Source: JAGQLF01 sp964635995
Lineage (GTDB): Bacteria > Patescibacteriota > Dojkabacteria > J137
Reading direction: 5' to 3'
NCBI GenBank assembly: GCA_964635995.1
Contig: CAZWRA010000046.1
Span: 1-7,363, forward strand
DNA length: 7,363 nucleotides
Part shown: one piece after another, positions 1 to 6,368 of the stretch
How the letters are laid out: each line of letters begins with the position of its first letter
Numbering within the stretch: the first letter of the stretch is position 1
The notes under the pieces: generated by a model
Databases searched by the model: none
What the model saw: only the letters and a program-made list of their open reading frames with translations
Told to the model about the DNA's origin: nothing
Program-made: the position numbers and the translations under genes

Positions 1-77
1 TTTTTGATAAAATTCATTTGTCCTTATCTGGTAATTATCTACATTTAGAGGTCAAAGTTATTAGCTTACTATATTAA
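1..77 (+). CDS. C-terminal end of an unidentified protein (partial)
   Basis: Reading from base 3, the plus strand is open for 24 codons and stops at TAA (75-77). The last residues, KIHLSLSGNYLHLEVKVISL, alternate polar and hydrophobic residues as in a beta-rich protein end, and codon choice (tta, att, aaa) matches the neighbours. It would converge on the minus-strand gene ending at 85, with 7 bp between the stops. An open run of this length is possible by chance in AT-rich DNA, so this is a tentative call. The product cannot be identified from this fragment. Confidence 0.42.
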   Translation, partial: FDKIHLSLSGNYLHLEVKVISLLY

Positions 78-84
78 GTCAACT

Positions 85-777
85 TTAAACTTTAACAATC
101 CTCATAAAATTATTAAGTATATCTGCTTTATCCTCATAATCATCTCCTTCAACTAGTGCAATTTTAATATCACTTCTATTAGAAAGTGATTCTGCCTTAT
201 ATTTTAGTCTGCCAAAATTTTGAGAACTCATAAGTAGAGTAGAACCTCCACTCATTAAATCAGCAATTTGTGAGATTCTTTGATTCCCTCTATCTGGACT
301 ATAGTAATCAAATACGTTAGAAACATCTATGACCGATGCCTTAGAATAAAATCCAACATTTAGCTCATTCAAAACTGTTATATCAGAAATGAATAATCCA
401 AACCTACCGTCTGAAATTCCGTCTAGTAATTTTATAGACTTAGTATTACTTGAGTTAGCTATTGATCTATAGAAATGTCTCAGTTGATAAACATTAACAT
501 CTACTCCAACCATTCTGTTTGGATTGTAATCAATATAAAATGATGGCCATCCTCCTCCAACTACTGTAAATATAGAAGAAGTATCTGAATGTAAAAGCAG
601 CTCTTGTTTTATCTTAATATCTTCATTAACCTCTAGATAGACACTTCTATATTCAAGTCCTGAAAAGTCCCACATTCTAGGATCTACTGTCGAGGCTATC
701 TGTTCAGAAACTCGTCTAGGAATAGATGAATCATGATCCATCGCCTCAAAGTCATCTCTACTTAATTGGGTAAACAT
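85..777 (-). CDS. Rossmann-like, putative SAM-dependent transferase (DUF3419/BtaA-like?)
   Basis: A 230-residue soluble protein without Cys, signal peptide or membrane helix. Seen: a Gly-rich loop after a beta strand (VVGGGWPSF, 72-80), then GVDVNVYQL (91-99) with an acidic residue (D93) at the usual end of strand 2, then DVSNVFDYYSP (151-161) and GGSTLLMSS (177-185). This order resembles class I SAM-dependent enzymes. The D-x-N-x-x-Q-L step and the SN-x-F-x-Y-x-SP segment recall DUF3419/BtaA proteins (SAM:diacylglycerol 3-amino-3-carboxypropyltransferases) from memory; those are much longer, so the exact reaction is not claimed. It starts 19 bp behind the TypA stop on the same strand, so it is probably the second gene of that operon. 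The ATG at 777 is preceded by an AT-rich spacer with no Shine-Dalgarno. It could also be a methyltransferase or a degenerate, non-catalytic Rossmann protein. Confidence 0.5.
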   Translation of the reverse strand: MFTQLSRDDFEAMDHDSSIPRRVSEQIASTVDPRMWDFSGLEYRSVYLEVNEDIKIKQELLLHSDTSSIFTVVGGGWPSFYIDYNPNRMVGVDVNVYQLRHFYRSIANSSNTKSIKLLDGISDGRFGLFISDITVLNELNVGFYSKASVIDVSNVFDYYSPDRGNQRISQIADLMSGGSTLLMSSQNFGRLKYKAESLSNRSDIKIALVEGDDYEDKADILNNFMRIVKV

Positions 778-796
778 TGTAAGAATAATAAGAAAG

Positions 797-2671
797 TTAT
801 TTTATTCCCATCTGTTGTTTTGCAAAATTAGCCAGATTATCTCGTTTAGCCCATTCTCGTTCATGAGCCTTTAGATGAGCTTTTCTTAATCTTAGATTTT
901 TTGGAGTAACTTCAAGAATTTCATCTTTTGCTAAGAATAGTAGTGCAAATTCTAGTGTAAGTTCTTTAATTCCTTTAAGTTGAACTTGAGTAATTTCTGC
1001 TTGGTTTCTTCTAACTCCTGATTTTTGTCTTTCTTTTGTTGGATTGACTTCTAAATCCTGTTCATACTTATTAATTCCAATAATCATACCCTCGTACACC
1101 TGTGTTCCAGGAGTAATTATTAGATCACCTCTTTCCTGTATTGTATTTAGAGCATAAGCTACTGCTACTCCAGTATCTGAAGAAATTATTACCCCTCTTC
1201 TAAAGAAATCTTCTTTCTGGATAAGAGGAACATATTCTAGTAGATAGTTATTCATAACAAGATTACCTTTTGTCTCAGTTAAAAGATTATTTCTTAACCC
1301 TAAAAGGTTAGAAGTTAGAATCTTAAATGTCATTGTTGTTTGGCCATTATCAATTTCCATCTCTAAAAGCTCTCCTTTTCTTGAATTAACAGCGTTCATA
1401 ACTGTACCTGAATAACTTTCAGGAACTTCAATAAATAGTTCTTCAAGTGGTTCATGTTTCTTGCCTTCAATCTCTTTAATAATAACCTCGGGTCTTCTAA
1501 CTTGTAGCTCAAAACCTTCTCTTCTTAACTCTTCAAGAAGAATAGATAATTGTAGATCCCCTCTTCCAGCAACATAAAATGATCCATCGTCGTTCTTTAC
1601 AATATTAAGTGAGATATTTTGTTCAGCTTCCTTTTCTAATCTCGACTGTAATTGTTTTGCTGTAACAAACTCTCCCTCTTTTCCTAAGAATGGTGAAGTA
1701 TTCGCTTCTATTTTAATTCTAACTGAAGAGTCTGAAATCTTTATAACAGGTAATGCTTCTATTTTATCGTTTGCACAAATTGTGGCGCCAATTGCTTTAG
1801 AATCAATTCCAATGATTGCTATAAGCTCACCTACTGAAGCGCTTTTAACTTCTGAAAAACTTAATCCTTTTTTTACTAAAACTTTCTTAACAGTTCCTTT
1901 TGCATCGACTTCATAACCATCCTCAGTAGGTAAAACAATTGTTACCGAATCTCCTGTTTTTACAGAACCTCTTCGAACTTTTCCTATTAAATATCTTCCG
2001 GTATGGGGATCATTATCAAGAGTTGTAATTTGCATTTGAAATGGACCGCTTTCATCTCCTGTTGGTGATGGAACATAGTCAATAATCTTATCTAATAAAG
2101 GCTGTATAGTAACATCTTCTGAAGTGTTTGCTGGAACGTGATCCCAAACCTTTCCATCTCTTCCGATAGCATAAAATACCGGGAACTCTAAATGCTCTTC
2201 ATTTGTTGCAAGATTTAAAAATAGATCTTGAATTCTACTTAATGTTCTTGGGATATTTGAAGCTGGTTTATCAATTTTATTTATAACTACAATTGGCTTT
2301 AGGTTAAGTTCTAAGGCTTTCTTTAAAACAAATCTAGTTTGTGGCATTGGTCCTTCTTGAGCATCTACTATCAGCAAACAACCATCGGCCATATTTAATG
2401 TTCTTTCAACCTCTCCTCCAAAATCTGCATGACCTGGAGTATCAATAATATTAATAATATGATCTTTGTAATCTACTGATATATTTTTTGCTTTAATTGT
2501 AATTCCCTTTTCACGCTCTAATTCACCAGTATCAAGAATCATTTCCATCTTCATTTCTTCTTGATTATCTCTGAATATGTTTGACTGTTTTAAGAATGCA
2601 TCTACAAGAGTAGTTTTACCATGATCAACATGGGCAATAATAGCAATATTTCGTATTTTCTCTTTTTCCAT
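797..2671 (-). CDS. typA: Translational GTPase BipA/TypA
   Basis: A 624-residue ribosome-binding GTPase of the EF-G/LepA superfamily, close to the usual TypA length of about 605-615. Family knowledge: TypA binds the 70S ribosome and supports 50S assembly and growth under stress, notably cold. Seen: G1 AHVDHGKT (13-20), switch I/G2 with EREKGITI (52-59, T58), G3 DTPGHADFGGEVER (77-90) and G4 NKID (131-134). EF-Tu-like domain II follows from about residue 205, then EF-G-like domains III and V. The TypA-specific C-terminal domain is recognised by VAYALNTIQERG, VYEGMIIG and EVTPKNLRLRK. The G5 region reads YAIGRDG (167-173) where many TypA have YASAxxG. LepA is excluded by this C-terminal domain. 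The ATG at 2671 is followed directly by the conserved N-terminus. It has its own extended -10 promoter and a leader of about 15 nt. The gene at 85-777 follows it, probably co-transcribed. Confidence 0.97.
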   Translation of the reverse strand: MEKEKIRNIAIIAHVDHGKTTLVDAFLKQSNIFRDNQEEMKMEMILDTGELEREKGITIKAKNISVDYKDHIINIIDTPGHADFGGEVERTLNMADGCLLIVDAQEGPMPQTRFVLKKALELNLKPIVVINKIDKPASNIPRTLSRIQDLFLNLATNEEHLEFPVFYAIGRDGKVWDHVPANTSEDVTIQPLLDKIIDYVPSPTGDESGPFQMQITTLDNDPHTGRYLIGKVRRGSVKTGDSVTIVLPTEDGYEVDAKGTVKKVLVKKGLSFSEVKSASVGELIAIIGIDSKAIGATICANDKIEALPVIKISDSSVRIKIEANTSPFLGKEGEFVTAKQLQSRLEKEAEQNISLNIVKNDDGSFYVAGRGDLQLSILLEELRREGFELQVRRPEVIIKEIEGKKHEPLEELFIEVPESYSGTVMNAVNSRKGELLEMEIDNGQTTMTFKILTSNLLGLRNNLLTETKGNLVMNNYLLEYVPLIQKEDFFRRGVIISSDTGVAVAYALNTIQERGDLIITPGTQVYEGMIIGINKYEQDLEVNPTKERQKSGVRRNQAEITQVQLKGIKELTLEFALLFLAKDEILEVTPKNLRLRKAHLKAHEREWAKRDNLANFAKQQMGIK

Positions 2672-2690
2672 ACCTGTTATATAACGCTTG

Positions 2691-2721
2691 GAATTATACC
2701 ACTTTGAAAAAAATTAAAAAA
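2691..2721 (-). promoter_or_regulatory. Extended -10 promoter of typA
   Basis: On the minus strand TGGTATAAT occupies 2701-2693: a perfect TATAAT with the TG of an extended -10. The -35 region is only a T-rich run (about 2716-2721). The predicted start of transcription near 2686 gives a 15-nt leader before the typA ATG at 2671. The leader ends in ACAGGT directly against the ATG, too close to act as a normal ribosome binding site. Confidence 0.6.
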
Positions 2722-2737
2722 CAGCAAATCATTGTTG
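2706..2737 (-). terminator. Weak candidate terminator after the PAS gene
   Basis: On the minus strand CAACAA (2737-2732) can pair with TTGCTG (2727-2722) around a 4-nt loop, with one A-C mismatch, and is followed by a T6 run and then further T-rich sequence. The stem is short and weak, and the T-run overlaps the upstream part of the typA promoter. It could end transcription from the PAS gene before typA, but read-through seems equally possible. The rest of the 2672-2915 gap holds no gene I can support. Confidence 0.28.
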
Positions 2738-2915
2738 ATATTTCACGATAATGAAGAAAAGGGGTAGTTTATTAAGTATGATAGATAGTTAATATCAAAA
2801 GATCGGAGTAATATATACTTTATTCATAAATTCAGACCCGTCCTTTCTGATATTTTTCAAAATCTATAACTTACCATTCAAAATGGCATATCTTTTTCAA
2901 CTTAAAACAACAGCT

Positions 2916-3599
2916 TTATTCAACCTTTTTAATCTCAAGAGCCTTTTTCAAATCCCTTAACTCTTTCTTTAATTCAAACATTGCTGTTTCTCTAATTACA
3001 GTTGCCTGATTTAATGTATTTAATTCTTTATTCATGCTTTCTGCATACTTTTCTGTGTTAATTCTATCTGTAATATCAGTCATAAAACCTTCAATAAACT
3101 TTACTTGGAAATCTTTTTCAAATATAGGAACGCCTTGTTCCCAAATCCACATAAGTTTTCCATCTTTCGATCTTAAGGAGTATATAATTCTAAAGGGCAG
3201 TCTTTCTTGAATAGATTTTTGAACATCATTCCATACTGACTCCTGAAAATCCTCAGTTATAAGATCAGCATATTTTATTTCCCCACTTAGAAATTCTTGG
3301 GCAGTATATCCTGTAAAGTCTTTAACTCCCTCTGAAATAAAATACATTGGCCAATCAATTTCATTAGAACATCTATAAACAGCTCCTGGAAGGTTATTTA
3401 ATAAAGTTTCGTAGATTCTTTTTTGCTCACTATATTGGTTATTAAGATTTGTAAGATCTTCATTTAATCTTTTAATGTTCTGAACAATTTGTTTTAATGA
3501 TTCATCTCTTTCTATTTCGTCCAAATCACCGTTAATTTCTTGATGATTACCAATAGAAATATTGCTTAATATTTTGTTAATTTTTTCAATTAGTTCCAT
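2916..3599 (-). CDS. Stand-alone PAS sensor protein with flanking coiled coils
   Basis: A 227-residue cytoplasmic protein with no signal peptide or membrane helix. Seen: a charged helical N-terminus with a likely coiled coil (about 36-65), then one PAS-PAC domain (about 62-180). The domain shows LLNNLPGAVYRC, FISEGVKDFTGY, ADLITEDF, the PAC strand KDGKLMWIWEQG, and the family ending GFMTDITDR. The tail (about 183-227) is helical, and its RETAMFELKKEL segment resembles the linker that commonly joins a PAS domain to a histidine kinase core. No HisKA, HATPase, GGDEF, EAL or HTH domain follows; the gene simply stops at TAA. It may signal by dimerisation or act with a separate partner, or be the remnant of a longer sensor. 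The ligand cannot be predicted. A TTG at 3605 would add two residues; the ATG at 3599 is preferred. It is divergent from the SDR gene. Confidence 0.82.
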   Translation of the reverse strand: MELIEKINKILSNISIGNHQEINGDLDEIERDESLKQIVQNIKRLNEDLTNLNNQYSEQKRIYETLLNNLPGAVYRCSNEIDWPMYFISEGVKDFTGYTAQEFLSGEIKYADLITEDFQESVWNDVQKSIQERLPFRIIYSLRSKDGKLMWIWEQGVPIFEKDFQVKFIEGFMTDITDRINTEKYAESMNKELNTLNQATVIRETAMFELKKELRDLKKALEIKKVE

Positions 3600-3619
3600 A
3601 TTCAATACTAAGTAAAAAT

Positions 3620-3651
3620 AATATATATTTCAACTATATTTTTAATGACAA
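3620..3651 (-). promoter_or_regulatory. Candidate sigma70-type promoter of the PAS gene
   Basis: On the minus strand TTGTCA (3651-3646; one mismatch to the TTGACA consensus) is followed after 18 nt by TATATA (3627-3622). Transcription would start near 3615, leaving a leader of about 15 nt before the ATG at 3599. The region is very AT-rich, so -10-like hexamers are common by chance; the -35 match gives it some weight. Confidence 0.4.
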
Positions 3652-3701
3652 TCTTAATATATTCTAAAATAGTATATGGGTTTTTGTTAAAATAAATTAG
3701 T

Positions 3702-3713
3702 TATAAAAATCTA
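3702..3713 (+). promoter_or_regulatory. -10 box placing transcription start at the SDR start codon
   Basis: TATAAA (3702-3707) is followed by exactly six bases and then the ATG at 3714, so the usual start point would be the A of the ATG, giving a leaderless mRNA. No good -35 is visible at 16-18 nt (TTGTTA at 3684-3689 is too close). There is no Shine-Dalgarno sequence. Confidence 0.35.
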
Positions 3714-4445
3714 ATGGATTTGAAAAATAAAAACATCCTAGTTACTGGAGCTTCAAAAGGAATAGGTAGAATAACCACAAAATACTTAACAGAACAAGGA
3801 GCTAATGTAATTGTTAATTATGCTTCAGATGAAAAAGCAGCTAATGAAATCGTTAGTGAATTAAAAACTAATTCAATAGCAATAAAGGCAAATATAAAAA
3901 ATGATTCTGAAGTAGAGAACATGTTTAAACAAATTAAAATAGAGTATGGTGAGCTACTTGGATTAATAAACAATGCTGGAATTTTTGATTTAGAAGATAG
4001 CCCTGAAAGTATTATATCTTTTCAAAATATCTTTGAAATAAATTTTTTAGCTCAAATCAAAATTACGAATGAAGCTTTAAAATTGTTAAAAAAAGGAAAG
4101 ATTATTTTTGTTTCTTCAGTTCACGGCAAGTTAGGTCATGGTCGTCCAGATGCTATTGCATATTCGGCATTAAAGGCAGCTCTTGATTCATATATGAAAA
4201 ATCTAGCTAAACATTTATCTCCTGATATTCTTGTTAATTCAATTGCACCAGGTAAAACCTTAACTCCAATGTGGGGAGATATGTATGAAGATACTTTAAT
4301 AGAGCATGCAAAAGATCATTTAATAAATAGTTGGATAAAACCCGAAGAAATAGCTGACGGAATTATATTTTTACTTAAAAATGATGCAGTTTGTGGTGAG
4401 ATTTTAGTTATTGATGGAGGAATGAGCTTAAAATCTCTTGGATAA
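3714..4445 (+). CDS. SDR-family NAD(P)-dependent oxidoreductase (FabG-like)
   Basis: A 243-residue classical short-chain dehydrogenase/reductase, a cytosolic Rossmann enzyme that reduces or oxidises a carbonyl/hydroxyl substrate with NAD(P)(H). Seen: cofactor loop TGASKGIG (11-18), NNAG (86-89), N110, serines S134/S135, and the catalytic YSALK (Y150, K154); the C-terminal IDGGMSL is typical of FabG-like SDRs. VIVNYASDE after strand 2 lacks an acidic NAD-selective residue at the strand end, which mildly favours NADP. The Asp usual in the ADV segment is replaced (KANIKND, 58-64). The loop between the SS pair and Tyr is about two residues longer than in FabG. No acyl carrier or fatty-acid gene is nearby, so the substrate is unknown and fabG is not assigned. 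The membrane protein gene starts 37 nt downstream and may be co-transcribed. Confidence 0.93.
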   Translation: MDLKNKNILVTGASKGIGRITTKYLTEQGANVIVNYASDEKAANEIVSELKTNSIAIKANIKNDSEVENMFKQIKIEYGELLGLINNAGIFDLEDSPESIISFQNIFEINFLAQIKITNEALKLLKKGKIIFVSSVHGKLGHGRPDAIAYSALKAALDSYMKNLAKHLSPDILVNSIAPGKTLTPMWGDMYEDTLIEHAKDHLINSWIKPEEIADGIIFLLKNDAVCGEILVIDGGMSLKSLG

Positions 4446-4471
4446 ATATTAAACTTAATAAGAAGTTTTGA

Positions 4472-4482
4472 TATATTTGTAT
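4472..4482 (+). promoter_or_regulatory. -10-like hexamer just before the MauE/DoxX-like gene
   Basis: TATATT (4472-4477) lies five bases before the ATG at 4483, which would give a near-leaderless transcript. The longer string TATATTTG also matches the Bacteroidota -7 motif TAnnTTTG, but no matching upstream TTTG at the right distance is seen. The gene may instead be read through from the SDR gene. Confidence 0.25.
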
Positions 4483-5004
4483 ATGGATCACGATCACCAT
4501 TCTCATGAACATAATCCAGATTACGATAAAGAATATACAAAATTCGCAGTAATCATTCTTTTTATACTTATCTTAAGTCTCCTTCATTTAATTGTGGTAA
4601 ATGATAATGCTTTTGGAAAATGGATGAGTGCAGTTATGGGATATTTCTTTATTTTCTTTAGTATGTTTAAATTCTTAGCTTTTGATGAATTTGTAGAAGC
4701 TTATACTAGTTATGACATTCTTGCAAAAAGGTCTAAGATTTATGCATATATTTACCCTTTTTTAGAATTATGTTTAGGAATTTTATTTTTAGCTAGGACT
4801 TCATTACTAGAAGTTAATGTTGTAACTCTTATTTTAATGACCATTTCTTTAATAGGAGTTGTTCAATCTATGAATAAGAATTTTAAATGTGCATGTTTAG
4901 GCACAATAATTGACCTTCCTCTTTCAACTATTACACTTTTTGAAGATTTGATAATGGGAGGAATGGCTATCCTTTCTATTGTTATGATTACAAATTTTAT
5001 ATAA
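4483..5004 (+). CDS. MauE/DoxX-like redox-associated integral membrane protein, His-rich N-terminus
   Basis: A 173-residue membrane protein. Seen: a His/Asp-rich head (MDHDHHSHEH, 1-10) that could bind metal, then about five hydrophobic segments (about 20-39, 48-66, 85-104, 112-130, 150-170). Between helices 4 and 5 lies a CACLGT motif (136-141) followed by LPLSTITLFED, the pattern I associate with MauE/DoxX-type proteins that handle disulfides or sit beside metal-handling genes. These functions come from the family; the substrate is not known here. No thioredoxin, DsbA-like or copper gene is in the window. A TTG at 4468 is in frame but would add five residues lacking in the natural head; the ATG at 4483 is chosen. 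It ends 2-3 bases before a strong terminator hairpin. It lies 37 nt behind the SDR gene, possibly as the second gene of a short operon. Confidence 0.75.
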   Translation: MDHDHHSHEHNPDYDKEYTKFAVIILFILILSLLHLIVVNDNAFGKWMSAVMGYFFIFFSMFKFLAFDEFVEAYTSYDILAKRSKIYAYIYPFLELCLGILFLARTSLLEVNVVTLILMTISLIGVVQSMNKNFKCACLGTIIDLPLSTITLFEDLIMGGMAILSIVMITNFI

Positions 5005-5036
5005 AAAAAGAGCCCCTAAAGGCTCTTTTAATATTT
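5003..5036. terminator. Bidirectional intrinsic terminator
   Basis: A 9-bp perfect stem, AAAAGAGCC (5006-5014) with GGCTCTTTT (5021-5029), closes a 6-nt loop. It is flanked by an A-run on the left (5003-5009) and T-rich sequence on the right (5026-5038). It therefore works on either strand and serves the two convergent genes ending at 5004 (plus) and 5048 (minus). Confidence 0.9.
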
Positions 5037-5047
5037 TTTATAAAGTA

Positions 5048-5605
5048 TTAGAAACTTCCTCTCTTAGAGCTTGAGAAATTAACTTCTTCGTAAGGAACAT
5101 ATATGATAACTCCTGGGTTTTCAAGATCAATCTTTGATTTTAAAGATTTATCTATATTGCCCATAACGCCATCTTTAAATATAACCTCCATCTTTAGTTT
5201 CTTATCTTTATCAACATAAGTTTTATCAATTTTGAAAGTGTTGATAGAAACTATTGTCTCGCTTGACTGAACTACATATGGTTTTGAATAAATCTCTTTA
5301 CCACAAATAAATTTTACCTCATCTAAAAGTGTCATTTTCTTTAAACAAGTATCTAAAGTGTTAAATTCAGAGATCTTGTTTTCTCCAATATTAGCAAATT
5401 TATAATTTACTCTTGCAGGAACAGGTCTTTTACCTGTATTTGTATAGGATGAAGTTACAGTAACATATGCATTACCCACTAAATCATATATAGTTGAGTA
5501 AGAAACACTGTACTTTTGTGGTCTAGCTGCAGCTTCTAGCTTATTTAATGGTAGAAGCATTGTAGCTACTGTGAAAAATGCTAAAAACATAGCAAATTTC
5601 TTCAT
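5048..5605 (-). CDS. Secreted or periplasm-type protein of unknown function
   Basis: A 185-residue protein that I do not recognise. Seen: a classical signal peptide (Lys-Lys at 2-3, hydrophobic core about 5-20, small residues EAAA at 24-27) with likely cleavage around residue 25-27. The absence of a Cys there argues against a lipoprotein. The mature part (about 160 residues) has alternating hydrophobic strands (for example VSYSTIYDLVGNAYVTVTSS, 34-53), suggesting a beta-sandwich. It has only two cysteines, C87 and C101, which could form a disulfide. There is no catalytic motif, and no C-terminal anchor, so it is probably released or surface-associated. ATG at 5605 has the signal peptide in register and is the obvious start, though no Shine-Dalgarno precedes it. 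It converges on the MauE/DoxX-like gene, sharing its terminator, and diverges from the AHSA1 gene. Confidence 0.72.
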   Translation of the reverse strand: MKKFAMFLAFFTVATMLLPLNKLEAAARPQKYSVSYSTIYDLVGNAYVTVTSSYTNTGKRPVPARVNYKFANIGENKISEFNTLDTCLKKMTLLDEVKFICGKEIYSKPYVVQSSETIVSINTFKIDKTYVDKDKKLKMEVIFKDGVMGNIDKSLKSKIDLENPGVIIYVPYEEVNFSSSKRGSF

Positions 5606-5626
5606 AAAATAATTAATAATAAATAA

Positions 5627-5640
5627 TCTTATATATAAGA
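5627..5640. repeat. 14-bp perfect palindrome, possible operator or -10 site
   Basis: TCTTATATATAAGA equals its own reverse complement. It lies 22 bp upstream of the start of the secreted-protein gene, where a minus-strand promoter would be expected, and contains TATATA. It could be a dimeric regulator site over the -10, or just an AT-rich coincidence. Confidence 0.35.
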
Positions 5641-5742
5641 CTGTAATTTGTTAAAAAAGTGACTTATTTTCTCCTATTACAGTAATTATACATGTATCAT
5701 TATATCATATATATATATATATATATCGCTACTCAACTGTAA
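5640..5742. repeat. Three copies of ACTGTAA around an AT tract
   Basis: ACTGTAA occurs at 5640-5646 and 5736-5742 on the plus strand and as TTACAGT at 5677-5683. The first and second copies form an 8-bp inverted repeat (ACTGTAAT / ATTACAGT), and the second sits in an 11-bp palindrome ATTACAGTAAT (5676-5686). All are in the divergent intergenic region, where an operator would act on both flanking genes. A further copy at 5455-5461 lies inside the secreted-protein gene. Confidence 0.35.
5707..5726. repeat. (AT)10 dinucleotide tract
   Basis: Ten perfect AT repeats, preceded by TATATC and followed by CG. The tract is self-complementary, so it can form a cruciform or hairpin, and it is prone to length change by slippage. 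It lies between the divergent genes at 5605 and 5830 and about 100 bp from each start codon. Confidence 0.9.
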
Positions 5743-5829
5743 GTCCGAATTACATATATTTTATAAAAAGGAAATTTAGGAAAATGTATGATATTTTAAG
5801 ATAACAGTATATTTCTTAATAATAAAACT

Positions 5830-6246
5830 ATGGCTGAGTCAATAACTGTTCAAGCAACGATAAATGCCCCAATAGATAAAGTTTAGGAAGATTATAATAA
5901 TTCTGAGCATGTAACAAAATGGAATAATGCTTCTGAAGACTGGCATACTCCAAGTGCTTCTAACGACTTAACCGTTGGAGGAAAATTCTCATATAGAATG
6001 GAGGCTAAAGATGGAAGTGAGGGTTTTGATTTTGAAGGAGTTTATGAAGAAATCGAAGAGAATAGATTGCTACAATATAAAATGAGTGATGATAGAGTAG
6101 TTAGAGTAGAAATGAAAGAACAGAATGGACAGACTCATGTTTCAGTTACTTTTGATTTGGAAGAAGAGAATTCAGCTGAATTACAAAGAGAAGGTTGGCA
6201 AGCAATTTTAGATAACTTCAAGAAGTACGCTGAAAGTAAACAGTAG
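5830..6246 (+). pseudogene. AHSA1/SRPBCC-domain protein interrupted by TAG at codon 19
   Basis: The frame from ATG 5830 encodes a 138-residue SRPBCC-fold protein (Aha1 C-terminal-like/START superfamily, small helix-grip proteins that bind hydrophobic ligands; individual roles mostly unknown). It runs ITVQATINAPIDKV, then TAG at 5884-5886, then EDYNNSEHVTKWNNASEDW. VGGKFSYRMEAKDGSEGFDF, FEGVYEEIEENRLLQY and the C-terminal GWQAILDNFKKY complete a full-length family member. Relatives carry Trp at the position of the stop (the family's KVW), so one TGG-to-TAG change explains it. Other Trp residues in this gene use normal TGG codons, so TAG as Trp is unlikely. Its own end is also TAG (6244-6246). 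An ATG at 5998 (codon 57) could restart translation but would lose the first third of the fold. No Shine-Dalgarno; a TAATAA hexamer precedes the ATG by seven bases. Confidence 0.85.
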
Positions 6247-6264
6247 AAAATTCATATCAATACG

Positions 6265-6295
6265 TAAAAAATAATCCCTTGAGGATTATTTTTTA
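6265..6295 (+). terminator. Intrinsic terminator after the AHSA1 gene
   Basis: A 13-bp perfect stem pairs 6265-6277 with 6283-6295 around the 5-nt loop CTTGA. The core is AATAATCC / GGATTATT and the right arm ends in a T-run (6289-6294). It follows the AHSA1 stop by about 18 bases and insulates it from the next gene. Confidence 0.88.
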
Positions 6296-6332
6296 TGGGG
6301 TAGATTATGGCGAGAAATTAGAAATTCAATTA

Positions 6333-6368
6333 TGACTTATTACATCAATTTAGCAGTATAATTGAGCT
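6333..6368 (+). promoter_or_regulatory. Leaderless promoter for the membrane-anchored protein
   Basis: A perfect TATAAT (6357-6362) is followed by exactly six bases and then ATG at 6369, which puts the expected transcription start on the A of the start codon. A weak -35-like TGACTT lies 18 nt upstream (6333-6338). No Shine-Dalgarno is present. This is the best argument that translation begins at 6369 and not at the out-of-frame TTG at 6401. Confidence 0.6.

Noticed and set aside
1..17. Minus-strand start ATG at 17 with AAGGA upstream (partial gene running off the left edge)
   Set aside because: Only five codons are visible, the AAGGA is three bases from the ATG (too close), no other gene here uses an SD, and the plus-strand reading through 77 looks more gene-like.
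2738..2915. Degraded extension of the PAS protein or a short peptide in the 2672-2915 gap
   Set aside because: All minus-strand frames are cut by several stops and no stretch resembles a kinase core or known domain; a 10-codon ATG frame near 2826 has no support.
4316..4540. 74-codon minus-strand open frame
   Set aside because: It overlaps the end of the SDR gene and the start of the membrane protein gene, both well supported; it is a shadow.
5884..6246. TAG reassigned to an amino acid
   Set aside because: Seven other genes contain no in-frame TAG, Trp is coded by TGG throughout including this gene, and the gene ends in TAG; a point mutation or error is simpler.
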